Notes under the pieces: model-generated
What the model was told of the DNA's origin: nothing
Database searches by the model: none
What the model saw: only the letters and a program-made list of their open reading frames with translations
Shown: positions 7,499 through 15,400 of the stretch, one piece after another
Layout of the letters: each line of letters opens with the position of its first letter
Position numbering within the stretch: the first letter of the stretch is position 1
Made by a program: the position numbers and the translations under genes
NCBI GenBank assembly: GCA_038211295.1
Contig: JBBQVS010000073.1
Span: 1-21,421, forward strand
Source: JBBQVS01 sp038211295
GTDB lineage: Bacteria > Chloroflexota > Ktedonobacteria > Ktedonobacterales > Ktedonobacteraceae
DNA length: 21,421 nucleotides
Reading direction: 5' to 3'

Positions 7499-7729
7499 TT
7501 ATGCAGGGTCATTCTCTGGATAGTACGTCACAAGCCCATAGCTCTCCCAGAGCTTCTGCGTGGGACGTTGCGCGGGCATTTCTGGTAGTGATAGACGCGC
7601 GACGGAAGCAAGGATATTCTCCACAAGAGTCGCAGGTGGCGCGATATGCTCCAGTTGACTGAATAGCATATCTATCTCATCATCTGCCACCACGTCATCG
7701 GCTACTAGAAGATTGTGTGAATAATCCAT
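7499..7729 (-). CDS. Small acidic protein downstream of the ECF sigma factor gene (76 aa)
   Basis: The ATG at 7729 has a GAGGGAG site 6 bases upstream, and the frame follows the sigma gene by 92 bases on the same strand. The product is acidic at its N terminus (VADDVVADDEIDMLF), with a short helical middle (PPATLVENILASVARL) and a Pro-rich C terminus. No membrane segment, zinc ligands or known domain is visible. Position suggests it could modulate the sigma factor, as small partners often do, but the sequence does not show an anti-sigma fold. The function is unknown. Confidence 0.65.
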   Translation of the reverse strand: MDYSHNLLVADDVVADDEIDMLFSQLEHIAPPATLVENILASVARLSLPEMPAQRPTQKLWESYGLVTYYPENDPA

Positions 7730-7741
7730 TGTGTACTCCCT

Positions 7742-7768
7742 CTTATGAAATTCTTATCTAGTCTTAAT
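7742..7768 (-). promoter_or_regulatory. Repeated CTTAT boxes before the 76-aa gene
   Basis: CTTATG (7742), CTTATC (7753) and CTTAAT (7763) occur at spacings of 11 and 10 bp. They resemble the CTTATC repeats upstream of the sigma gene at 8620-8652. The first box is very near the ribosome site, so this may be chance. Confidence 0.3.
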
Positions 7769-7821
7769 ACGAATTTCATCAGGAAGAAGTTTCACTTTTT
7801 CAAAGTTTTCTTATCCAATAC

Positions 7822-8454
7822 TTAGGAAACTGATGCAGGATGCATCTGAGCAGTCAGAGCGGCCCGCAGAAGTGGACGCGCCCGTTGAAAGTATGTCTTC
7901 GCGGTTGCCTCTGGCATACGCAACGTTTTGCCAATCTCTGAGAAACTCAGTTGTCCGGCATAGCGGAGCAAAACTACCGAACGAAACTTTGGGGGAAGTC
8001 CTTCAATAGCTTGACGCAAAGAACGTTGTAAATCGTTGCGCTCGGCGATTTCCTCTGGCAAGGGACGTGTGTCCGGCATAATCGCGAGTGGTGAGAGATC
8101 GTCTTCATCATTAGGTGACTCTAATTCAGAAAAGTGGATGGCACGTTTACGGCGTAATTCGTCAAGGCAACGATTACGCGCGACCTGAAAGAGCCAGGCT
8201 TTCAGCGGCTCGCCCGTGCGTAGTGTTGGCATAGAAATATATAATTGTAGAAATACTTGCTGAGAAACATCGCACGCCTGGTCATAATCGCCCAGACAGT
8301 GGCATATAAAGTTAAAAAGTGAAACATTATAACGTTGTACTAAGGACTCAAATGCGCGTTGGTCGCCGGCTAATGTTTGATGCACCAGCATACCATCAGT
8401 GATCTCATAGACTTGTGTTTTCGCATGTACCTTTGAGCGTTCTCTTGTTTGCAT
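7822..8454 (-). CDS. ECF-type (sigma-70 family) RNA polymerase sigma factor
   Basis: A 210-residue protein with the two ECF regions. Region 2 spans about 28-105 (DQRAFESLVQRYNVSLFNFI, then DYDQACDVSQQVFLQLY and LKAWLFQVARNRCLDELRRK). Region 4 spans about 150-203 (LPPKFRSVVLLRYAGQLSF, SEIGKTLRMPEATAKTYFQRAR). A linker rich in Glu, Asp and Pro joins them. The ATG at 8454 has a GAGGG site 8 bases upstream. It would direct RNA polymerase to a stress-type regulon; the regulon cannot be read here. A 76-aa gene follows on the same strand. Upstream, three contiguous 11-bp direct repeats precede a TATATC box, suggesting activator-controlled expression. Confidence 0.93.
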   Translation of the reverse strand: MQTRERSKVHAKTQVYEITDGMLVHQTLAGDQRAFESLVQRYNVSLFNFICHCLGDYDQACDVSQQVFLQLYISMPTLRTGEPLKAWLFQVARNRCLDELRRKRAIHFSELESPNDEDDLSPLAIMPDTRPLPEEIAERNDLQRSLRQAIEGLPPKFRSVVLLRYAGQLSFSEIGKTLRMPEATAKTYFQRARPLLRAALTAQMHPASVS

Positions 8455-8578
8455 TGGTTCAGCCCTCGCTTTCTTTCGTCTTCCATAGAGTAACCCTTTC
8501 TAGTAGAAAATTCAAGCTATTTTTCGTCCAAAAAGCTCTTCCGTAGACCACTCTAAGCGTAAACTAAACTGCATCAAA

Positions 8579-8652
8579 GATATAGACACTTCTTCCTAAT
8601 GAATGTAAGAATTCGATAACTTATCATACTCTTATCAATTTCTTATCGAAAT
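8579..8652 (-). promoter_or_regulatory. Candidate sigma-gene promoter with triple 11-bp direct repeat
   Basis: On the plus strand, CTTATCATACT (8620), CTTATCAATTT (8631) and CTTATCGAAAT (8642) are contiguous at exactly 11 bp; on the coding strand they are three GATAAG boxes. About 35 bases downstream, a TATATC (8579-8584) could be the -10, with only a weak -35 17 bases further up, as in activator-dependent promoters. The remaining 8455-8578 is AT-rich leader with no further feature. Confidence 0.5.
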
Positions 8653-8731
8653 CCAAGCAGAGGCACCAACTGAGGAAGTTTGTTAAGAGGGAGAGATTGC
8701 GACTCTCATGCGTTCTCTGTTATAGACACGT

Positions 8732-8778
8732 AACAGACCAGCAATTTGATACAAATAGCATCAAACTGTTGGTCTGTT
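8732..8778. repeat. Long imperfect inverted repeat after the first ferritin-like gene
   Basis: The 19-base arms 8732-8750 and 8760-8778 (AACAGACCA..TTTGAT and its complement) pair with two mismatches around a 9-base loop. It is 64 bases beyond the stop of the gene ending at 8842 and may end its transcript. There is no T-tract on either strand, so it is not a classical terminator. Confidence 0.6.
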
Positions 8779-8841
8779 CCGAAGAAGACTCGCGAAAAGT
8801 GATGGCAAGTACCAGATGGTACTCTTCACCACAACGTACTA

Positions 8842-9606
8842 TTAGGAGCAGGATACCGCGAATGGCTTGCGATACACAACGCCACCACCACCAACAGGGA
8901 CTTCCGCGTAGGTGTATGAATTGCCGTTCTTTGGGCTAAGGTAGCCAGCCTTTGTAACAAGCGCGGGTGCGTCGCCAACTTTGCCAATCAGTACAGGTGT
9001 GAATGCCCAGTTATCGGCAGGCACGAGTCCACCAATAGAGCGACCAAGCGCACGATGCTCGGACTCGATGCAGGCGATCTGCGCGGACACCTGAGCCAGG
9101 TCAGGACGCTGCTGTAACGCGAACTCTTTGACTCCCGCCAAAAACGCGGAGTCGAAGACACCTTCGAGCTGCTGCTGCGTCGCGATGAATGTTGCCAGGT
9201 CTTCAAACGTCTTTGGCCCCTGTGGGAAGCTGAACGTGCTCGCCAGGTACTTGGCTCCGGCACTTGCGAAGTACAGCTCGTGAATTTGCTCTTCAATGAG
9301 CGCGGCACGAATATACGCCTTATCAGCACCCGTGATACCAAGCTTCTCCGCGTTCTTCAGGCCATTTGTGTAGAAGGTAACAGCCAGACGCTCGGCGGTA
9401 CGAGCAATGGTCAAGATATCAGCAATAGGTGTGACGCAGTTTGAGGCACCAGATGCATGTGCAACGTTCTTCGTGTATAACGCGCCGCCAACAGCAGCAA
9501 GACCAGTAACTCCCGCCGCGCCAATAACCGCGCTCTTGAGAATGTTACGACGTGATGTCCCCTTTGGGGTCTCAGTAGTTGAGGGTGTCGAATTCTGGTT
9601 TTCCAT
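8842..9606 (-). CDS. Tat-exported ferritin-like di-iron protein, paralogue 1
   Basis: A 254-residue protein of the Ferritin_2-like type. A twin-arginine signal (SRRNILK followed by a hydrophobic stretch to ~AHASG) predicts folded export. The mature four-helix part has the ligand pattern of di-iron ferritin-like proteins: Glu in TAERLAVTFY, ExxH in EEQIHELYF, Glu in LEGVFDSAF and ExxH in CIESEHRALGR. The C-terminal tail is Gly-rich and ends with Cys-Ser. The role (iron or oxidative-stress handling, or catalase-like) is unproven. I chose the ATG at 9606 by alignment with the paralogue's start; an ATG at 9627 in frame is possible. It lies on the same strand, 229 bases 5' of an inverted repeat and ~390 bases before the sigma gene. 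Central DNA is nearly identical to the paralogue at 10130-10900. Confidence 0.9.
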   Translation of the reverse strand: MENQNSTPSTTETPKGTSRRNILKSAVIGAAGVTGLAAVGGALYTKNVAHASGASNCVTPIADILTIARTAERLAVTFYTNGLKNAEKLGITGADKAYIRAALIEEQIHELYFASAGAKYLASTFSFPQGPKTFEDLATFIATQQQLEGVFDSAFLAGVKEFALQQRPDLAQVSAQIACIESEHRALGRSIGGLVPADNWAFTPVLIGKVGDAPALVTKAGYLSPKNGNSYTYAEVPVGGGGVVYRKPFAVSCS

Positions 9607-9627
9607 TGTTTGTGACAATCCTTCCAT

Positions 9628-10018
9628 AATAACAACTTCTTTGTGTCAGGCGTGACCGTTGTCCGCTTGACCTCTCAACATGTGTACCTCATCTCTTTGT
9701 GAGGCACAACATGCCGTGAGTATACTTGTGAGAGAGCTTCCTGAGTATCCTTCGCGGTTTGCCACGGTGGGCGCCTTGGCAACTCCTCATATTTGCTTCT
9801 CACTCTACACTACGCCAGGGAAATCAATTTGGACTGCACATGTTTTCTAAGTTGTATACACGCTATTTTTATGTTGCTCAGAGCGATGTATTTGTTTTAG
9901 CCAATATATGTGTCCTGACTATAACTATACAAGAGCCGTATGTTATTCTGGTTGAGATACTATTGAGATTGTGTAAAGAAAATGACCAGATACACTAAAT
10001 TTCGATATTTTTGTACGA
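9628..10018. other. AT-rich gap between the ferritin-like paralogues
   Basis: This holds the leader of paralogue 1 (a TATACT-like box on the minus strand near 9720 without a good -35 box). I see no gene in it; the plus-strand frame at 9759-9998 has no ribosome site or recognisable protein character. Confidence 0.5.
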
Positions 10019-10056
10019 GAAAAAGAGAATAGCTTTTATTTAGAAAGCTATTCTCT
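10019..10056 (-). terminator. Rho-independent terminator of ferritin-like paralogue 2
   Basis: A 13-bp perfect inverted repeat (10024-10036 with 10044-10056; AGAGAATAGCTTT and complement) with a 7-base loop is followed on the minus strand by a run of five T. It is 74 bases after the stop codon at 10130. Confidence 0.85.
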
Positions 10057-10129
10057 CAGGAGAGCAGGATGTTGTATAACTACTGGATTTTTCTGGAAGA
10101 GTGGATTTTATTGGAAGCTGCTTCTATGC

Positions 10130-10900
10130 TCAAGAACAGGCGACGGAGAACGGAGTACGATACACAACACTAGAAAAGTCGACAGAGACCTGCTTGTAGG
10201 TGTACGAGTTGCCGTTCTTTGGGCTAAGGTAGCCCGCCTTCGCCACGAGTGCTGGCGCATCGCCGACTTTCCCAATCAAGACTGGAGTAAACGCCCAGTT
10301 ATCGGCAGGTATCATACCACCAATGGCGCGACCAAGTGCGCGATGCTCGGCCTCGATACAGGCGATCTGCGCGGATACCTGAGCCAGGTCAGGACGCTGC
10401 TGTAACGCGAACTCTTTGACCCCCGCCAAAAACGCGGAGTCGAAGACGCCTTCGAGCTGCTGCTGCGTCGCGATAAACAACTTCAAGTGTTCAAAGGTCG
10501 CTGGCCCCTGGGGGAAACTAAACGTCGAGGCAAGGTATTTGCCGCCAGCTTTCGCAAAGTACAACTCATGAATCTGCTCTTCGATGAGCGCAGCACGCAG
10601 GTACTCTCTCTCGTATGCTCGCAAGCCAAGCTTGTCCGCGTTTTGCAGACCGTGCGAGTAAAATGTGACAGCCAGGCGTTCGGCGGTACGAGCGATAGTG
10701 AGAATGTCAGCAATGGGTGTGATACATTTTTTGTTGACCGTTGCAGTGGACGCAGAGGCCCGTTGATGCCCAAGAGCCGCACCAGCTACCGCAAGTCCTG
10801 TGACGCCAACAGCACCCGCTACAGCACCTTTGAGCAGGTTTCTCCGTGACGTGACATCAGAAGATGATGTGATAGCCGACTGTTCTTGTATGTTGTCCAT
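10130..10900 (-). CDS. Tat-exported ferritin-like di-iron protein, paralogue 2
   Basis: A 256-residue paralogue of the protein encoded at 8842-9606. Its twin-arginine signal is SRRNLLK plus a hydrophobic segment (AGAVGVTGLAVAGAALG). The di-iron pattern is complete: TAERLAVTFY, EEQIHELYF, LEGVFDSAF, CIEAEHRALGR. It also ends with Cys-Ser. The ATG at 10900 is preceded by GGAGG 10 bases upstream; the frame extends to 11071, but that part is leader, because a strong promoter lies at 10935-10962. The signal-peptide tail and C terminus differ from paralogue 1, while the centre is nearly the same, indicating duplication with different export and end segments. A terminator follows. It is monocistronic. 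Confidence 0.92.
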   Translation of the reverse strand: MDNIQEQSAITSSSDVTSRRNLLKGAVAGAVGVTGLAVAGAALGHQRASASTATVNKKCITPIADILTIARTAERLAVTFYSHGLQNADKLGLRAYEREYLRAALIEEQIHELYFAKAGGKYLASTFSFPQGPATFEHLKLFIATQQQLEGVFDSAFLAGVKEFALQQRPDLAQVSAQIACIEAEHRALGRAIGGMIPADNWAFTPVLIGKVGDAPALVAKAGYLSPKNGNSYTYKQVSVDFSSVVYRTPFSVACS

Positions 10901-10934
10901 GTAAAAAGATGCCTCCATAAACGCACTAGTACAC

Positions 10935-10962
10935 ACTATACAGTAAGTCATTATATTGACAA
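10935..10962 (-). promoter_or_regulatory. Promoter of ferritin-like paralogue 2
   Basis: On the minus strand, TTGTCA (10957-10962), a 16-base spacer and TATAGT (10935-10940) form a near-consensus vegetative promoter. The predicted leader is about 28 bases, ending in GGAGG and the ATG at 10900. Confidence 0.7.
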
Positions 10963-11172
10963 ACGAAGCACTATTTATACTATTTCCCTCGTGTGAGGAA
11001 AAAGTAAGCGAGTAAGAGGAGAAGCGCAGATGGCCTACTTCGCGGCTTTCACAAAAGGACTTCTGTGACAACCGACCACCTTCGCTTCTTGTTCTCTACT
11101 ACGTTATTTACTATCGGGTGGACTACAAAAAACATAAATATCTAATCACGCCCCGATTTTATGGCCTGGTGA

Positions 11173-11201
11173 TTGACATATGAAGCAAAGTTCAGTACAA
11201 T
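11173..11201 (+). promoter_or_regulatory. Promoter of the T-box / alaX-like / ileS unit
   Basis: Perfect TTGACA (11173-11178), a 17-base spacer and TACAAT (11196-11201). The transcript would start near 11208 and run into the T-box leader. Confidence 0.85.
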
Positions 11202-11256
11202 GAAAACATATCTGATAGTATGTTTATACAGTCCTCGCAGAGCGACAAAAATACTC

Positions 11257-11562
11257 ATGCAACGACGGAGAAAGTACGCACACAGCAACTTGTCGCAGAG
11301 AGTTCGGGCCAGGTGTAACCGAATACAAGCCGTGAGCAGAAAATCACTCCAGAGCAGCTAGCCGAACGTTGAAGTAAGCCTAGCCGGGACCTTTCCGTTA
11401 CCACGAAGGTACGTATCCCTGCCACTGTCTCATAACCTGACACAACAACAGGCAGTACGTAAAACCGAGTGAGTGTGTGCCTTTCTTGTAAAAAGCGCAC
11501 CGCTAATCAGGGTGGTATCACGGGAGTTCCTCTCGTCCCTATTGTTGGGCGAGGGGTTTTTT
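11257..11562 (+). promoter_or_regulatory. T-box leader with isoleucine (AUC) specifier
   Basis: T-box leaders sense uncharged tRNA: when it binds, an antiterminator forms and the genes downstream are transcribed. Visible parts are the stem I start (GACGGAGAAAGTACG near 11264), AGAGAG near 11300, a likely specifier ATC at 11343-11345 followed by ACTCCAGAGCAGC, GAACGTTGAAGTAAGCC near 11365, and the near-invariant T-box AGGGTGGTATCACGGG (11509-11524) whose TGGT bulge pairs with the tRNA acceptor end. A terminator follows at 11529-11562. AUC fits the downstream ileS. The exact stem I boundaries and specifier are read by eye. Confidence 0.92.
11529..11562 (+). terminator. Conditional terminator of the T-box leader
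   Basis: A 10-bp GC-rich stem (11529-11538 with 11547-11556, including two G-T pairs), 8-base loop and six T. The competing antiterminator would use the TCTCGTCCCT side with the T-box sequence upstream. Confidence 0.88.
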
Positions 11563-11617
11563 ATTGTGCTTGAGCATTTTTACACGCGAAAGCAGACAGA
11601 GAGGAAGGAGCGCGGTG

Positions 11618-12331
11618 ATGAAGACAAAGCTACTCTATCATACAAACAGCTTCACCTACGAGTGTACCGCGAAGGTCGTTGCCGTCGAAGCCGACGAAAT
11701 CGCCCTCGACGCCACCGTCTTCTATCCCGGCGGTGGGGGACAGATGGCGGATCGTGGCGTTATTGCCTGGGAGGGTCAGCAAGCCAATGTCGTCGGCATC
11801 AATAAACGCGATGATGTTGTGTGGCACACGATTGACTATCCCCCTCCGACAGTGGGAACAGAGGTTGTCGGCACAATAGATTGGGATTTTCGCTACCAGA
11901 TGATGCGTACTCATACCGCGCTGCACATTCTCTGTGGCATTATCTGGAAAGAGTTTGGCGTACAAGTAACGGGCGGGCAAATGTATCCTGACCGAGCACG
12001 TATGGACTTCTCGATGGAAAATCTGGACAAGGAACGTATCGCGTTGATCGAGCAAAAAATCAACATGGCAGTCGCAGCGAACTACCCCATTCGCGTCTAT
12101 ACGCTACCACGCGAAAAAGCCTTTGCGATACCTGATCTTGTCCGCACGAAAATCAACCTACTCCCCACCACCATCGAGGAGGTACGCATTGTAGAGATTG
12201 TCGGACTAGACTTGCAAGCGGATGGCGGAACACACGTCAGCCATACAAAAGCGGTTGGCACAATCAAAATCACGAAGACGGAGAACAAGGGCAGAATCAA
12301 TAAACGCTTAGAGATTACGCTCTTGGAGTAA
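11618..12331 (+). CDS. AlaX-type alanyl-tRNA editing protein
   Basis: A free-standing homologue of the alanyl-tRNA synthetase editing domain; the family hydrolyses Ser (or Gly) mischarged on tRNA-Ala. The 237 residues include the family's FYPGGGGQMADRG segment (35-47), the zinc motif HTALH (His99, His103) and GLDLQADGGTHVSHT (197-210), in which His206 is kept but the usual Cys of CGGTH is Asp202. The ATG at 11618 has a strong AAGGAG 7 bases upstream; the longer frame from 11564 overlaps the leader and is not used. It is the first gene after the Ile-type T-box and precedes ileS by 93 bases, so it is induced with IleRS when charged tRNA-Ile runs low. The Cys-to-Asp change may be a subfamily trait; activity is plausible but not shown. 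Confidence 0.88.
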   Translation: MKTKLLYHTNSFTYECTAKVVAVEADEIALDATVFYPGGGGQMADRGVIAWEGQQANVVGINKRDDVVWHTIDYPPPTVGTEVVGTIDWDFRYQMMRTHTALHILCGIIWKEFGVQVTGGQMYPDRARMDFSMENLDKERIALIEQKINMAVAANYPIRVYTLPREKAFAIPDLVRTKINLLPTTIEEVRIVEIVGLDLQADGGTHVSHTKAVGTIKITKTENKGRINKRLEITLLE

Positions 12332-12424
12332 TTGTAGGAAAACGGCCTTATTCATTTATTAGCTAGCAGTCGAGACTTCCCCGTTCCTCTTTCTAGGAGA
12401 ACGTGGCAAGCAGAGGAGGATGTT

Positions 12425-15400
12425 GTGTCGGTTAAATCAACTGTTTTTCAGCCAGTTATGGCAGCAGACCGCGTGAACTACCCCGCATTGGAACAAAACA
12501 TTCAGAGCTGGTGGGACAAACATAAGGTGCTTGAGTTGTACCTGCATCGCAATGAGCAACGTGACAAACGCTACTCGTTTATGGATGGCCCAATCACCGC
12601 GAACAATCCAATGGGCGTGCATCATGGTTGGGGACGCACCTATAAAGACCTGTACCAACGCTTCAAAACCATGCAAGGCTATCGGCAACGCTATCAAAAC
12701 GGGTTCGACTGTCAGGGCCTGTGGGTCGAGGTCGAAGTCGAGAAAGAGCTTGGCTTGAAGTCGAAGCGCGATATCGAGGACTTCGGCATCGCGGCCTTCG
12801 TCGAACGCTGTAAATCGCGTGTCTTTACCTTCGCCAGACGCCAGATAGAGCAGTCCATCCGTCTGGGCTACTGGATGAACTGGGGCAACGATTACTATAC
12901 GCTTTCAGATGAAAACAATTATACAATCTGGTCTTTCCTCAAAAAATGCAACGAGCGCGGCCTGATATACAAAGGACGCGACGTGATGCCCTGGTGTCCA
13001 CGTTGCGCGACGGGCCTGTCCAACATGGAGATAGAGTCGGAGGGCTATCACGAAATCACGCACCTGAGCCTGTATGTGCGCTTCCCACTCATAGACCGCC
13101 CAAACGAGTCGCTGCTCATCTGGACAACGACACCCTGGACGCTTTCCGCAAATGTCGCCGCGGAAGTCAATCCCGACTTCGCCTATGTAAAAGTGGAGCA
13201 AGATGGCGCATTCTACTACCTCGCCCAGCAACTGCTGCCCGTGCTGAAACAACTCAAGGGACGCGACAAGGGCGACTACCATGTCGTGGAAACACTCAAG
13301 GGCAGCGATATGGTCGGATGGACGTATACTGGCCCCTTCGACGAACTTCCCGCCGCTCAGGGTATCGTCCATCGCGTTGTGTCCGGCAAAGATGTGACCG
13401 CGACCGAGGGTACAGGCATCGTACATATCGCCCCTGGTTGTGGACGCGAGGACTTCCAGCTCTCAAAAGAGTTCAACCTGCCCGCGATAGCACCCGTTGA
13501 CGAGGTTGGCGTCTATGTCAACGGCTTCGATTGGCTCACGGGCAAACGCGCATCCGAGGTTGGGCCACTTGTCGCCGAAAACCTGACACAGAAGGGCCTC
13601 CTGTACCGTCCACAAAACTATAAGCACCGCTACCCCACTTGCTGGCGGTGCAAAACAGAGCTAATCTTCCGTCTGGTTGATGAGTGGTTTATCTCGATGG
13701 ATACGTTGCGCTACGAAATCATGGACGTGGTGAAGCAGATTCAATGGATACCAGAGTTTGGCTTTGACCGTGAGATGGACTGGCTCCGCAACATGGACGA
13801 TTGGATGATCTCTAAAAAACGCTACTGGGGTCTCGCGCTGCCTATCTATGATTGTCAGGCGTGCGGCACCTATGAGATACTTGGCAGCAAAGAGGAACTA
13901 CAGGCGCGAGCCGTGTCTGGTTGGGAAGCATTTGAAGGTCACACGCCGCATCGTCCCTGGGTCGATGAGGTTAAGGTACGCTGCTCAAAGTGTGGCGAAG
14001 TGGTTTCGCGCATCAAAGATGTTGGCAACCCCTGGCTTGACGCCGGCATTGTCCCGTTCTCGACGCTGCACTATCGCACCGATACCGCCTACTGGAAGGA
14101 ATGGTTCCCTGCCAATTTCGTCACCGAGTCCTTCCCCGGTCAGTTCCGCAACTGGTTCTATTCGATGCTGGTAATGAGTACCGTGCTGGAGAATACGGCA
14201 CCGTTCAAGACACTTTTTGGCTTCGCAACACTTATGGGCGACGACGGGACGCCGATGCACAAATCGAAGGGCAACCTGGTTGTCTTCGACGATGCCGCCG
14301 AACGCGTCGGCTCCGACACGATGCGCTGGCTCTACACAAACCATGTGCCAGAGCAAAACCTTAGCTTCCCGCTTATCCCCTCCTCGGAGGAGATGGAGAA
14401 GTCCGCGCAAACGGGCCTACCTGTACGCCTGAGCGAGCGATGGATGTTGGTTCGCAAAACGCTGGATAAAATCTGGAATGTGTACTGGTTCTTTACAACC
14501 TATGCCAACATCGATCAGTTCAACCCAACGCAACACAATGTGCCAGTGGAGCAACGCAGCGAACTTGATCGCTGGATACTCTCCGAGCTACAACTGACCG
14601 TGCGCGAAGTGACGCAGGGCCTGGAGAGGTACGATACGGTCAAGCCCGCAGAGGCAATGCAAAGCTTTCTAGATGACCTGTCAAACTGGTATCTACGCCG
14701 CAGCCGCGAGCGCATCTGGTCAAAGGGACTGGAAGCAGATAAGAAGGCCGCCTACCTGACACTCTATGAATGTCTGACAACACTCATCACGTTGTTAGCA
14801 CCCTTCATGCCGTTTATGACAGAAGAGTTGTATCAGAATCTCGTGCGAAACGTCGATGAAAACGCCCCGCTCAGCGTGCATCTTCGCGACTGGCCTCTTG
14901 TACAGGAAGCCTTGATCGACGAGAAACTAACGCGCGAAACGCATCTCGTCATGCGCGTTGTGGGTCTGGGACGCGCCGCCCGCGAGAAGGCTCAGATAAA
15001 AGTGCGTCAGCCGCTCAACGCGCTCTACGTGCGTGTGCCATCCACCGATGAGGAGGAAGCTCTGACGCGACTCAGTACACAGGTGCTTGAGGAGCTAAAC
15101 ATCAAAAACCTGGAACTGATGAGTAACGAGAGCGATATGCTCGCATACACCTTGAGGCCACAGGTGAAAGTGCTTGGCCCCAAATATGGCCCGCTTGTGC
15201 AAAAAATTCTTGGCGTACTCAAAGGGCTTGATGCACACAGTACACAGCTCGCGGCAAAACAACTTGAGCAAAGCGGCTCCTTCTTTCTCGCGGTTGAAGG
15301 GCAAGAGCTTGAGTTGACAAAAGACGAGGTTCTCGCGTCTTCAACCGCCCGTCCCGGCTTTGTCACCGCCGAGGAGCGTGGCTACATTGTGGCGTTGGAA

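Noticed and set aside
9759..9998. 79-codon plus-strand frame between the ferritin-like genes
   Set aside because: AT-rich composition, no ribosome site, and no protein character that I recognise.
11173..11361. 62-codon frame over the T-box leader
   Set aside because: It begins at the promoter -35 box and covers structured leader RNA; no ribosome site.
12905..14410. Minus-strand frames of 140-175 codons inside ileS
   Set aside because: They are antisense shadows of a fully conserved synthetase coding sequence.
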